A DNA stretch of 58,481 bases from Chryseobacterium sp. BGARF1 (GCF_001677955.1 NZ_LELA01000056.1:1-58481), one strand, 5' to 3'. Counted from the stretch's first letter, positions 15,585 through 23,981 are shown. The notes: a model not told the origin generated them from the sequence alone. Numbers and translations are program-made.

Positions 15585-16190
15585 ATGAAAATAATCTGCA
15601 TAGGAAGAAATTACAGCGAACACGCAAAAGAATTGGGAAATGCTATTCCCGATCAGCCTGTGATTTTTATGAAACCCGACACCGCGGTTTTGAAAGGAAA
15701 CGATTTTTATATCCCTGAATTCTCCAATGATGTACATTACGAATTGGAAGTGGTGGTGAAAATCTCAAAAGGTGGAAAATACATCCAAAAAGAAACCGCC
15801 AACAAACATTATGAGGAAATTGGTTTAGGGATTGATTTTACCGCAAGAGATTTGCAAAGCGACCTAAAATCTAAAGGTCTTCCGTGGGAACTGGCAAAAG
15901 GTTTTGATGGTTCTGCAGTTGTGAGCAGTTTCTTTAAAAAAGAAAATTACAATCTTGAATCTTTGAATTTTTCACTTCTCAAAAACAAAGAGAAAGTACA
16001 AAACGGAAATTCAAAAGATATGATTTTCAGCATTGATGATATTATCGCTTTTGTTTCTCAATATTTTACATTGAGAGTGGGTGATTTAATCTTTACAGGA
16101 ACTCCGGAAGGGGTAGGAAAAGTATCTGAAAATGATGTTTTGGAAGCCTATCTGGAAGACGAAAAAATCTTAGATATAAGAATTATGTAA
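15585..16190 (+). CDS. Fumarylacetoacetate hydrolase family protein
   Basis: A 201-residue single-domain FAH protein. The metal-binding pattern is clear: HYELEVVV (His51, Glu53, Glu55) and DFTARDLQ (Asp84), followed by the substrate segment WELAKGFDGSA and the C-terminal FTGTPEGVGKV. Members hydrolyse or decarboxylate 2-oxo acid adducts (acylpyruvates, oxaloacetate, tautomers). At this size acylpyruvase or oxaloacetate tautomerase-type activity is more likely than tyrosine catabolism, but no pathway partner is nearby. It is followed by a universal stress protein on the same strand, 68 bp on. Confidence 0.92.
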   Translation: MKIICIGRNYSEHAKELGNAIPDQPVIFMKPDTAVLKGNDFYIPEFSNDVHYELEVVVKISKGGKYIQKETANKHYEEIGLGIDFTARDLQSDLKSKGLPWELAKGFDGSAVVSSFFKKENYNLESLNFSLLKNKEKVQNGNSKDMIFSIDDIIAFVSQYFTLRVGDLIFTGTPEGVGKVSENDVLEAYLEDEKILDIRIM

Positions 16191-16258
16191 CATTATCATT
16201 TGAGATTGGTCTGTTTTTTTCATATCTTTAATAAGACTTAAATTACAAATCGAAACTT

Positions 16259-16696
16259 ATGATTAATATTATTTTACCTGTAGATTTTGGGGAGAAAACA
16301 GATCAACTTGTTGATGGCGCAGTAAAGTTTGCCAAAGAAGTAAACGGAAAAATTTGCCTTATTCATGTTGCACCTACCGATATTGGTTTTGCAATCGGAG
16401 ATATGGGATATCAATATTTTCCGGAAGTGGAAGAAAATGAAATCAGAGAAGAGCTGGTTCTTTTAAATAAAATCAACCAAAGAATTATTGCTCAGGATGT
16501 AGATTGCGAACATATCCTGAAACAAGGTATCGCAAAAGATATTATTTTGGAATATGCCGATCTAAAAAAAGCCAGTTACATCGTAATGGGTTCTCACGGA
16601 AGAAGCGGTATCTATGATGTATTTGTAGGAAGTTTAACCAAAGGGTTAACGAAAAGCTCGAAAATTCCGGTATTGGTACTTCCAATTCATGAATAA
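16259..16696 (+). CDS. Universal stress protein (UspA family)
   Basis: A 145-residue single UspA domain with the complete ATP-binding pattern Gx2Gx9G(S/T): Gly111, Gly114, Gly124 and Ser125 in the segment GSHGRSGIYDVFVGS. The N-terminus IILPVDFGEKTDQLVDGAV is the normal USP strand-helix. ATP-binding USPs act in stress survival and signalling. It follows the FAH gene on the same strand but probably has its own promoter, and a strong bidirectional terminator separates it from the next gene. Confidence 0.92.
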   Translation: MINIILPVDFGEKTDQLVDGAVKFAKEVNGKICLIHVAPTDIGFAIGDMGYQYFPEVEENEIREELVLLNKINQRIIAQDVDCEHILKQGIAKDIILEYADLKKASYIVMGSHGRSGIYDVFVGSLTKGLTKSSKIPVLVLPIHE

Positions 16697-16716
16697 AATA
16701 TATTACCTATCAACGT

Positions 16717-16752
16717 AAAAAAGACCGATCAAAAAATTTGACCGGTCTTTTT
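16717..16752. terminator. Bidirectional terminator
   Basis: AAAAAAGACCGATCA pairs with TGACCGGTCTTTTT, one G-U pair, with an A/T-rich loop. It ends both the USP gene and the convergent DUF6341-like gene. Confidence 0.8.
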
Positions 16753-16768
16753 CTATATAACCAATTAA

Positions 16769-17002
16769 TTAACCTTCTTTTTTGTAGATCGCAGGATCGT
16801 AGTAAGGATTCTTACCTTCTGTAGGAGAATGATAATCTTTGTCTTTGTCTCCACCAAGAGTTACCACCAAAACGTAGCACCAATATGTGAATAGTACGCA
16901 ACATACTGCGAACAAAATCCAGTTTAATACGTTTCCAAAAATATCGTAGAAACCAAATGCCCATTTGAATGCATCACTTAAGAATAGAAAGAAAGACGTC
17001 AT
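16769..17002 (-). CDS. Small membrane protein, DUF6341-like
   Basis: A 77-residue protein: an amphipathic N-terminus, then one membrane segment (about 28-50, ILFAVCCVLFTYWCYVLVVT) and a hydrophilic tail with GKNPYYDPAIYKKEG. It matches my recollection of the DUF6341 family found next to DUF6427 and upp in Flavobacteriia; I cannot verify that here. Function is unknown. It is divergent from the DUF6427-like gene with 42 bp between the start codons, which share overlapping -7 boxes. Confidence 0.75.
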   Translation of the reverse strand: MTSFFLFLSDAFKWAFGFYDIFGNVLNWILFAVCCVLFTYWCYVLVVTLGGDKDKDYHSPTEGKNPYYDPAIYKKEG

Positions 17003-17020
17003 TATTTTCCTTTTTTAAAT

Positions 17021-17028
17021 TAACTTTG
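17021..17028 (+). promoter_or_regulatory. -7 box of the DUF6427-like gene
   Basis: TAACTTTG, 16 nt before the ATG at 17045. It is separated by only 2 bp from the opposing box at 17031-17038. Confidence 0.5.
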
Positions 17029-17030
17029 CA

Positions 17031-17038
17031 CAAATTTA
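17031..17038 (-). promoter_or_regulatory. -7 box of the DUF6341-like gene
   Basis: Minus-strand TAAATTTG, 28 nt upstream of the ATG at 17002. The two divergent transcripts would overlap by a few bases. Confidence 0.5.
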
Positions 17039-17044
17039 TAAAAA

Positions 17045-17950
17045 ATGTTTAGATTACTTTCAAAAGAAAGCAATATTTTTTCAATTCCTGTTTACATTGG
17101 TTTTCTGCTTGTAATAGTAATACTATTTAACATCCTGAATTTCAACACATACGAAGGGATTATTGCGGGAATTACTTTTGTAGGAATTGCATTGGGATAT
17201 TTCTGTTTCAACGCAATAGATCTTAATTACCATACTCATTTACCATTATTCCTCTACACATTTTTTATTTTCGGACTTTATGATGGCAATATCGACCTTG
17301 GAATTGCAGTCGCCATTCTTACCAATTCTTTCCTTTTACTTCTTTTAACGAGTAGTGATGAAGATGTCAGAAAGAAATCTTATGTTTTGGTAGGCTCAAT
17401 TGTCGCTTTAAATTTTATATTCTTACCTACTACTTGGCCGATGATGATCTTTGTATTGATTCACCTCATCGTCACTTCTGAAAGAGTCGGATTAAATATT
17501 TTCCGGTTTCTACTAGGAATTACGATAATCGGCCTGAGCTATTTCTCGGTGATGTTTTTTGTTCAATTTAATTCTTGGAATACCGATTATATTCCTTTTG
17601 GAAAGTTGAAAATGATGACTGATTATAAAGATTTACTTTCATTACTTCCCATTGCTTTAATGCTGATCTATGCCATCTATGACCATTTTACCCATTATAA
17701 TAAGAAAAGCCCTGTAAGTAGATATAAATATACTTTTTTGCTGGTTTTTTCATTAGCTCAGCTTATAAGCATCATCCTTTATATGGATACAAGCTATGAG
17801 TATCTGCTGCTTTTGGCTTTCCCTTCAACAATCATCTTAAGCAGAATGTTTAAGTTTTTACCTAAATACTGGATGCAGGAAACCTGTGTTTGGTTAACCA
17901 TTGTAAGTTTAATTGCTTTTAAGGCAGGAACTCACTTTAATTTATTTTAA
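17045..17950 (+). CDS. Polytopic membrane protein, DUF6427-like
   Basis: A 301-residue very hydrophobic protein with about eight to ten membrane segments, beginning MFRLLSKESNIFSIPVYIGF and ending KAGTHFNLF. I recognise the flavobacterial DUF6427 pattern (N-terminal LLSKESNIFSIP and repeated short loops) but cannot confirm it here. Function is unknown. It is 11 bp upstream of the DUF3109 gene on the same strand, so they are almost certainly cotranscribed. Confidence 0.8.
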   Translation: MFRLLSKESNIFSIPVYIGFLLVIVILFNILNFNTYEGIIAGITFVGIALGYFCFNAIDLNYHTHLPLFLYTFFIFGLYDGNIDLGIAVAILTNSFLLLLLTSSDEDVRKKSYVLVGSIVALNFIFLPTTWPMMIFVLIHLIVTSERVGLNIFRFLLGITIIGLSYFSVMFFVQFNSWNTDYIPFGKLKMMTDYKDLLSLLPIALMLIYAIYDHFTHYNKKSPVSRYKYTFLLVFSLAQLISIILYMDTSYEYLLLLAFPSTIILSRMFKFLPKYWMQETCVWLTIVSLIAFKAGTHFNLF

Positions 17951-17961
17951 AAAAAAAGATT

Positions 17962-18546
17962 ATGATTCAAATAGACGATAAATTAATTTCTGAAGATATT
18001 TTTTCTGAAGAATTTGTTTGTAACCTTACCAAATGTAAAGGTGCATGTTGTGTAGAAGGTGATGTAGGAGCTCCTCTAGATAAAGACGAGCTTGTGATTT
18101 TAGATAATATTTATGATAAAATAAAGCCTTATCTTACAGAAGCAGGAATTAAAGCATTAGACGAACAAGGAACTTGGACAACCGATCCTTCAGACGGGAT
18201 GTATGTAACTCCAATGATTGAAGATGCAGAATGTGCCTATGTAACTTTTGATGAGAGAGGTGTTACCAAATGCGGCATCGAAAAAGCTTACGAAGATGGC
18301 GCTGTTGATTGGCAAAAACCGATATCTTGTCACCTCTACCCGATTAGAGTTACCGACTATTCTACATTTTCAGCTTTAAACTATCATGAATGGAATGTTT
18401 GCAGCGACGCCTGTACCTTAGGAAAAGAACTTCAGGTTCCGGTGTATAAATTCCTTAAAACTCCACTTACCAGAAAATATGGTGAAGATTTTTATGCTAC
18501 ATTGAGCGATGTTGCTGAAGAGTGGAAGAAAGAATATGGGAAATAA
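17962..18546 (+). CDS. DUF3109 (YkgJ-related) cysteine-rich protein
   Basis: A 194-residue protein with the DUF3109 Cys signature FVCNLTKCKGACCVEGDVGAP (Cys20, Cys25, Cys29, Cys30) followed by further Cys in KCGIEKAY, ISCHLYPI and CSDACTL. The spacing is like that of YkgJ-type putative zinc or iron-sulfur proteins. Substrate and reaction are unknown. It is the second gene of an operon with the DUF6427-like membrane protein (11-bp gap). The stop codon is followed immediately by a heptad repeat. Confidence 0.9.
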   Translation: MIQIDDKLISEDIFSEEFVCNLTKCKGACCVEGDVGAPLDKDELVILDNIYDKIKPYLTEAGIKALDEQGTWTTDPSDGMYVTPMIEDAECAYVTFDERGVTKCGIEKAYEDGAVDWQKPISCHLYPIRVTDYSTFSALNYHEWNVCSDACTLGKELQVPVYKFLKTPLTRKYGEDFYATLSDVAEEWKKEYGK

Positions 18547-18551
18547 TTTTG

Positions 18552-18605
18552 GTTGATAGTTGATAGTTGATAGTTGATAGTTGATAGTTGATAGTTGATA
18601 GTTGA
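18552..18605. repeat. Perfect heptanucleotide tandem repeat (GTTGATA)7.7
   Basis: Seven exact 7-bp copies plus five bases, starting 6 bp after the DUF3109 stop codon. The cleanest of the heptad tracts, and a plausible site of slippage variation between strains. Confidence 0.95.
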
Positions 18606-18743
18606 AAAATAAATGATCTCGTTATCATTAAGTAATAAAAAATAGTTATTCCTATTTTTTCAAGGCAAAAAAATCTGATTGTAAGCCTCTTACCTCTATT
18701 CTATTATCATTCTTCTAATTATTGTATTTTCTAACGATTGAAA

Positions 18744-18787
18744 GTCCCAAAGGGACGATTTAACAAAGAATAGGATAAAATCCTATT
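18744..18787. repeat. Two adjacent intergenic hairpins
   Basis: GTCCCAAAGGGAC (18744-18756) and AATAGGATAAAATCCTATT (18769-18787) are perfect small inverted repeats 12 bp apart. They resemble the hairpin array at 29559-29736. Confidence 0.7.
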
Positions 18788-18842
18788 AATGAAATAATGA
18801 AATGCAATTATCACAAAACATTACAACATTACCCTTAAAAAC

Positions 18843-18875
18843 AAACCACCGCAGAAAAATTTCTGCGGTGGTTTT
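18843..18875 (-). terminator. Terminator of the M16 peptidase gene
   Basis: AAACCACCGCAGAAA and TTTCTGCGGTGGTTTT form a long GC-rich stem with a very short loop; located just past the M16 stop codon. Confidence 0.85.
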
Positions 18876-18897
18876 CATTATATGTAATCGACTAAGA

Positions 18898-21750
18898 TTA
18901 TTTTACAGCCGTTGCTTTTACTGTTGCAGCACCGTCTTTTTTAGGAGCATTTTCCCACCCATCTTCAGGCATTAAAGTAGCTACAATTTTATTTTTTGTA
19001 AGGTATTTCTTAGCAACATCCTGCAAATCTTTTACAGTTAAAGCTTTTACTTTTTCCTGATAATTTAAAATCTCGTACTTATCGCTTCCGTCTAACTGGT
19101 TTTTAGCAATAGCATTCATCCAATAGTTATTGTCTTTGATGTCTGTTTTATAATCATTCATCTCGCCTTCTTTGTACTTATCAAGATCTTTTTGTTCAGG
19201 ACCTTTATCGATCAGCTTCTGAACTTCTGCGATGGCACTTTTCGTCAATTTATCTGCATTTTCAGGTCCACAAGGGAAGCTTAAGCTGAAGCTATAGCTA
19301 CTGTAAGGAACTTTCCCCATATATCCTCTTGCTCCACCACCGTAGATCCCGCTTTCGTCTTCTCTCAGTTTCTCAATAACTTTAATGGTTGCCACTTCTC
19401 CTAAAGCTGAAAGTGCCAAAGCTTCTTTCTCATTATAAGGAGTTTCACCTGAATAAACGATTTGTACCATACTCTTCGGATCTTTACCTTTTTTGTAAAC
19501 CTTGGTATAGTCTCCGGTCATTGATCTGTAACCCGTATCTTTAAAGTTCGTCGTTTTTCCTGTAGTTGGTAAACTTGCGATATACTGTAAAACTTCATTT
19601 TTAAATTTAGCTTCATCAATATTTCCTACAAAATAGAAATGGAAGTTTCCGGCATTGGCAAATTTCTCTTTGTAAACATCATACGCTTTTTTGTAATCTG
19701 TTGCCGCCCAATCTTTTTCTAATGGAAGTATTCCGATGAATCTTGGGTTTTTCTGATTCGTAAACTTAGCATGCTCACTTGCAAAATACGTCTGAGGATT
19801 AGATAAGATATTATCCAACATGGCAGACTGCTTTACTTTATAAGCATTAAATGCTTCAGGGCTGTAATTTAAATTTGTAAAATAAGCATAAACCAACTCC
19901 ATTGCAGTACCAAGATCTTTTTGGTTGGTTCTACCCATTATTCCTTCCAAAGTACCGCTAATGTAAGGGTTTACACTCACCTGTTTTCCGGCAAGATAGT
20001 TGGTGAGATCTGCTTTAGAAGCACCACTTACCCCCGCTTCAGTTAAAGCCTGGTAAGCAAACTGAGTTTTGTTGTAATCTGCATCATTCAATAATGAGTT
20101 TCCACCTAAACTTCTTGCTGAGAAAACAATCTCATCATCTTTAAAGTCGGTTTTCTTAAAGGTTACTTTTGCACCGTTGCTCAGTGTCCAGGTTGTGGTT
20201 CCTAATTTTGCATCAGATTCAGTTTTAGCAATTTTACCTTCAGATTTGAATGGTTTTACTAAGTTTTTAATAGTCGCTTTTTCTTCGTAAGGCTTAAGGT
20301 CAGCCATTTTTACATCGTCAAAAGTCTTTAGGACCAAAGCTTCTGTAGGCATCGTTACATTGTCTTTTTTAGGACCTGTGATTACGATTACTCTGCTGTC
20401 GTCTTTCACCATTTTTTTAATAACATCATTAGTTTGTGTTAATGTTACCGATGGTAAGAATTTTTTTACATCTTCATATTCCCAGCTAATTCCCGGCATT
20501 GGTTCCTGCTCCAAAAAGTTTCTTACATATTCGTCTACCAACATATCGCTTTCAGTTTTGTCGCGGTTGTTGTAAGACCTTTCCATATTAGACATAATCT
20601 GAGATTTTGCTCTGTCTAATTCACTTTGAGTAAAACCAAATCTTTTGGCTCTTTCAGTTTCTTCTAAAAGCACTTTCAAAGCATTGATTTGATTTCCTTC
20701 TTTTACCATCGCAAATCCCTGGAAAGCTTCTTTTGTTCTTGCATACGTTCCACCATGATAAACAGATCCAAAAGTAAATGGCGGATTATTAGAATTCACC
20801 AGTTCTCTCAATCTGTTGTTCAACATTTGTGTTGACAGATTTTCGATTAAGCTTTGGTTGTATTGCTCTACGGTAACATCCGGCGTATAAGAATCTGCAT
20901 CTTTCATGATAAACTGAACCATAGAATTGGTCGCATCCGGATCAGTTTCTATCGCCACTAAAGTTTCTTTGTGATTCGGAAGATCAAAAGTTTTTCTTTC
21001 TCTTGGCTTAGAAGGATTTTTATATTTGCTGAAATTGTCTTTAATTTTCTTTTCTACCTCATCTACATTAATGTCTCCTACTACCACCAATGCCATCAAA
21101 TCTGGTCTGTACCAGTCTTTGTGAAACTGTCTGATAACATCGGGTTTAAAATTCTGAAGAACTTCTTTGGTACCGATTGGTAATCTGTTGGCGTATTGAG
21201 ATTTGTATAATAATTTAGGTAAATATTTATCAGACATTCTTTTGTCTGCCCCTAAACCTAATCTTAATTCTTCTAAAACAACCCCTCTTTCTTTGTTAAT
21301 CTGCTCATCGGTCAATGTCGCATTGAAAGCCCAATCTTCCATTACTTTCAAACCAGAATCCAGATTTCCGGGTTTATCTAAAGGAACGGGAAGCATATAT
21401 ACAGTTTCGTCAAAACTTGTGTAAGCATTAAGGTGTTGGCCGAACTTCACTCCGATTGACTGTAGAAAGTCTACTAATTTGTTGTCTGGGAAATTTTTGG
21501 TTCCGTTGAAGTTCATATGCTCCATAAAGTGAGCAAGACCTCTCTGGTTTTCGTCTTCAAGTATAGATCCTGCGTTAATCGCCAATCTGAAATCGACCTT
21601 TTTTTCAGGTAAATTATTTTTTTTGATGTAGTACTTCATTCCGTTTGGAAGCGTACCAGTTCTTACAGAAGGGTCCATAGGGATATTCTGTGCGAAAGCC
21701 ATAGACGACATTAAAACGATTGCCGCTACTGACGATAAAATTCTTTTCAT
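18898..21750 (-). CDS. M16 family zinc metallopeptidase (exported)
   Basis: A 950-residue insulinase-type peptidase with a Sec signal peptide (1-20, ending AFA). The N-terminal half holds the inverted zinc motif HFMEH (74-78, HxxEH) with the third ligand Glu154 about 76 residues later in INKERGVVLEELRL. The second half repeats the M16 fold without the zinc motif, as is normal for full-length M16 proteins of two or four domains. It probably degrades peptides in the periplasm or at the outer membrane. It follows a LolA-like gene on the same strand 146 bp upstream; a terminator separates them. Confidence in the family is very high; substrates are unknown. Confidence 0.94.
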   Translation of the reverse strand: MKRILSSVAAIVLMSSMAFAQNIPMDPSVRTGTLPNGMKYYIKKNNLPEKKVDFRLAINAGSILEDENQRGLAHFMEHMNFNGTKNFPDNKLVDFLQSIGVKFGQHLNAYTSFDETVYMLPVPLDKPGNLDSGLKVMEDWAFNATLTDEQINKERGVVLEELRLGLGADKRMSDKYLPKLLYKSQYANRLPIGTKEVLQNFKPDVIRQFHKDWYRPDLMALVVVGDINVDEVEKKIKDNFSKYKNPSKPRERKTFDLPNHKETLVAIETDPDATNSMVQFIMKDADSYTPDVTVEQYNQSLIENLSTQMLNNRLRELVNSNNPPFTFGSVYHGGTYARTKEAFQGFAMVKEGNQINALKVLLEETERAKRFGFTQSELDRAKSQIMSNMERSYNNRDKTESDMLVDEYVRNFLEQEPMPGISWEYEDVKKFLPSVTLTQTNDVIKKMVKDDSRVIVITGPKKDNVTMPTEALVLKTFDDVKMADLKPYEEKATIKNLVKPFKSEGKIAKTESDAKLGTTTWTLSNGAKVTFKKTDFKDDEIVFSARSLGGNSLLNDADYNKTQFAYQALTEAGVSGASKADLTNYLAGKQVSVNPYISGTLEGIMGRTNQKDLGTAMELVYAYFTNLNYSPEAFNAYKVKQSAMLDNILSNPQTYFASEHAKFTNQKNPRFIGILPLEKDWAATDYKKAYDVYKEKFANAGNFHFYFVGNIDEAKFKNEVLQYIASLPTTGKTTNFKDTGYRSMTGDYTKVYKKGKDPKSMVQIVYSGETPYNEKEALALSALGEVATIKVIEKLREDESGIYGGGARGYMGKVPYSSYSFSLSFPCGPENADKLTKSAIAEVQKLIDKGPEQKDLDKYKEGEMNDYKTDIKDNNYWMNAIAKNQLDGSDKYEILNYQEKVKALTVKDLQDVAKKYLTKNKIVATLMPEDGWENAPKKDGAATVKATAVK

Positions 21751-21851
21751 ACAATTTGATTTTTAATTTCGGTTAAAATTAAAAATTAATCCCAGCGTGA
21801 AGAAATTTAACTCCTGTTTTTTTAGTTAAACTTGCGTTAAAGTTTAAAAAC

Positions 21852-21878
21852 AAAAAAACCGGCAAAAGCCGGTTTAAA
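21852..21878 (-). terminator. Terminator of the LolA-like gene
   Basis: AAACCGGC-AAAA-GCCGGTTT with flanking A/T runs, between the LolA-like stop codon and the M16 gene. Confidence 0.8.
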
Positions 21879-21896
21879 ATATATTATCAGTAATAA

Positions 21897-22586
21897 TTAT
21901 TTAAAATCTACATCAGTAACCCCAGAGTTAATAGTAATTTTTGTTGTTTTAATAACTACTTTTTGCCCGCTTCCTTCAGCTTCTATATTCTCGGGAAATT
22001 TAATTCCGTCAACAGTAAGGTAAGATTTTACAACCGCATCCCCCATTTCTGTGTTTGACTTATATAAAAGACCTGTAGCCACATCAAAATAGAATTTCCC
22101 TTTATCTGAAGTCAATACATTATAATCTTTACCATCTATTTTTTCTACGGTAACTCCGCTGAAATTAGCAGCATCATATCCTAAAGCATCAATCGTTTTT
22201 CCTTTTTTCAATTCAGGAATTACGGTTGCAGGAAGGTCACTTTTAGTCCCCATTTGATTCACATATCCTTTTTCGCCATCAAACATCTGAGTAACTTCCT
22301 GACCCATTACCGACTGTACCGATTTGAATTTGTTACCCATTTTTTTGGTATTCATCGCAATTTCCATTCCCTGAATAGACATGGTGTTTTCTGTAATCGT
22401 TGTTTTTACAGCCTCCAGTTTACTTTTTCCACCCAATGCATTCAGGTAGCTATCGATAATCTGCTGTGGTGAAAGTTTAGATTTTACAGAAGCAGTCGCA
22501 GATGTTACCACTGAAGTTGCATTCTGTGCATTCACTGTTGTGGTAAATAATACCGCACAGAAAAACGGAATGATGATCTTTTTCAT
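21897..22586 (-). CDS. Exported LolA/outer-membrane-lipoprotein-sorting-like protein
   Basis: A 229-residue protein with a Sec signal peptide (1-20, ending VNA). After a short linker the mature part starts QQIIDSYLNALGGKSKLEAVKT and continues with beta strands such as MSIQGMEIAMNTKKMGNKF, FYFDVATGLLYKS and VKSYLTVDGIKFPENI. This is the half-barrel pattern of LolA/LolB-like or outer-membrane lipoprotein-sorting proteins. It does not look like the housekeeping LolA; the related family is often next to M16 peptidases in flavobacteria, and the neighbouring M16 gene may act with it. Ligand and role are unknown. Confidence 0.8.
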   Translation of the reverse strand: MKKIIIPFFCAVLFTTTVNAQNATSVVTSATASVKSKLSPQQIIDSYLNALGGKSKLEAVKTTITENTMSIQGMEIAMNTKKMGNKFKSVQSVMGQEVTQMFDGEKGYVNQMGTKSDLPATVIPELKKGKTIDALGYDAANFSGVTVEKIDGKDYNVLTSDKGKFYFDVATGLLYKSNTEMGDAVVKSYLTVDGIKFPENIEAEGSGQKVVIKTTKITINSGVTDVDFK

Positions 22587-22717
22587 ATTGAAATATTTAT
22601 TGTTTAAAAAGCTTGTGAGATCCTAATTTGCCACTCTGAAAGGACATTCAATCTCATTATTAAATTTAAAGCGATAAAGATAATCATATTGTGTGATATG
22701 AAGAGTGAGACATCAAA

Positions 22718-22743
22718 AAAACCTCAGTAAGTACAGAGGTTTC
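22718..22743 (-). terminator. Hairpin between the LolA-like gene and the DUF6261 gene
   Basis: AAACCTC and GAGGTTT arms with an A run upstream. It lies upstream of the LolA-like gene and downstream of the DUF6261 gene on the minus strand; a terminator for the latter is the simplest reading. Confidence 0.6.
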
Positions 22744-22832
22744 ATTATATCAAATGTTTATTTTATTTAGCGGAATCTTTACCATTTCCCGGTCTGCTTA
22801 GTCTTGATTTCCTGTAACCAGCAGCTCAAAGG

Positions 22833-22866
22833 AGCCCTTGTCAAGGTTTTGAACCTTGACAAGGCT
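22833..22866. repeat. Dispersed 33-bp palindrome, copy 2 of 3
   Basis: Differs from the other copies by one extra C in the left arm (AGCCCTTG instead of AGCCTTG); arms CCTTGTCAAGGTT and AACCTTGACAAGG pair perfectly. It lies just past the stop codon of the DUF6261 gene. Confidence 0.88.
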
Positions 22867-22882
22867 TATAAAAGATTGATTA

Positions 22883-23626
22883 TTATTTAGTCAAACCTTC
22901 CGGATTATCAGATTCCGGCAAATCGGGTTTTCTGTTCACCAGCAATACATTGTACTGATTAGTCAATGCATTGAGCTGATTAATCACTGTAACATACGGT
23001 GAAGGTGGTGTTTCTATCAAAAGATGCAGAGCATCTATTCTATCTCTCAGGGCATAATAGGCAACATTCACTTCTTCCCTCTTCAGTTTGATTGTTTCGG
23101 GACTCGCATCACCATATTCCTGCGTACGCAAAAGGTATTGAGTGTTGAATTCATCATTGGTGGCTTTCATTTCATTTACCCATGATGAAAGGTCAAATAA
23201 GATAATGGCATCTGCAAGCTCGGGCTTATTTTCCCAATCTCGGAGAAGATTGTTGATGGTGGCGGTCTCTGCCTGATAATTAAGCCGTGCGATACCGCTT
23301 CCGTATAGAGCCATATTCTCTAAAAGGATCTGTGCATTTTGCTTTTTCACCGGATCAAAATGATAAGAATACCCCAATAGGAAGTAATAGATCCCGTTCA
23401 CGGCATCGTCTCTTTTTTCGTCGATTGCCAAAAGTGCCTGCGTTTTTTCATTTGCCAAAGCTTTCTTATAAAGCAACTCCAGCTCATCAGTTTTTGAGAC
23501 AAATGCATTGAGCTTTGCATCAATCGCCAACTGTGCAGGATTATTCAGATTGATAATCCCTGTAAAATCTTTCATGTACTGCAGATATTCTGCGTTGCGA
23601 AGTTTAAATAAATCAATTGCGTTCAT
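22883..23626 (-). CDS. DUF6261-like protein of unknown function
   Basis: A 247-residue cytoplasmic, alpha-helical protein: NAIDLFKLRNAEYLQYMKDF at the start, a middle with many DELELLYKKAL/KALANEK helices, WENKPELADAIILFD, and a Pro-rich C-terminus (PPSPYVTVINQ, PDLPESDNPEG). I believe it belongs to the Bacteroidota DUF6261 family, often present as several paralogs per genome, but I cannot verify that. No catalytic motif or signal peptide is visible. Its 5' flank carries a 3 x 42-bp hairpin array and its 3' flank the dispersed palindrome, which is suggestive of a mobile or recombining locus. Confidence 0.75.
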   Translation of the reverse strand: MNAIDLFKLRNAEYLQYMKDFTGIINLNNPAQLAIDAKLNAFVSKTDELELLYKKALANEKTQALLAIDEKRDDAVNGIYYFLLGYSYHFDPVKKQNAQILLENMALYGSGIARLNYQAETATINNLLRDWENKPELADAIILFDLSSWVNEMKATNDEFNTQYLLRTQEYGDASPETIKLKREEVNVAYYALRDRIDALHLLIETPPSPYVTVINQLNALTNQYNVLLVNRKPDLPESDNPEGLTK

Positions 23627-23682
23627 TGTTTTGTGTTTTATTAAGTTATTGATTCAATGATATTTTGAAAATATTTTTAAGA

Positions 23683-23809
23683 TTTTCCGAAAGCTTCTTA
23701 CTAGGGTGTTTTGCCTTTTCGGGTGTTCCCGAAAGTCTGTCGCAGGGGTGAAAGAAGGTTTCAAGAGTTCCCGAAAGTTTCTTGCTAGGGTGCAGGAGCC
23801 TTTCGGAGG
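23683..23809. repeat. Three-copy 42-bp hairpin-containing tandem array
   Basis: Copies begin at 23684, 23726 and 23768. Each starts with (T)TCCCGAAAG, continues TTCTTGCTAGGGTG-like, and copies 1 and 3 end with CCTTTTCGGG or CCTTTCGGAG, complementary to the start of the unit. The copies diverge from one another by several bases. Confidence 0.75.
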
Positions 23810-23933
23810 GGCATTTTAGGATTTACTGCCCTGTTTTTGAGGATTGTTTTTTTCATTCATTTTGTGTTGTGTAGGATTGAATTTTATTCTTCAATCTGAA
23901 ATCAAATGTAAAGAATTTTTCTCTTAAAAACAA

Positions 23934-23959
23934 AAACCCTCCAATTTCTTGGAGGGTTT
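23934..23959 (-). terminator. Terminator of tig
   Basis: AAACCCTCCAA and TTGGAGGGTTT with a 4-nt loop, just after the trigger-factor stop codon. Confidence 0.85.
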
Positions 23960-23981
23960 CAAATATTTATATCTAAATAAA

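Larger units (their letters stand above)
18547..18897. other. Repeat-containing gap before the M16 peptidase gene
   Basis: Contains the (GTTGATA)7 tract, about 130 bp without features, two hairpins at 18744-18756 and 18769-18787 and the M16 gene terminator at 18843-18875. No ORF is supported. Confidence 0.75.
23627..23981. other. Gap between the DUF6261 gene and tig
   Basis: Holds the 42-bp array at 23683-23809, a T-rich stretch around 23843-23880 and the tig terminator at 23934-23959. No ORF or clear promoter for the DUF6261 gene is seen. Confidence 0.7.

Noticed and set aside
18552..18605. CRISPR-like or transposon-end interpretation of the heptamer tracts.
   Set aside because: The period is 7 bp, there are no spacers, and no ORF or inverted ends flank them.
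23683..23809. CRISPR array candidate for the 42-bp repeats.
   Set aside because: Units are adjacent without unique spacers, differ from one another, and there is no cas gene nearby.
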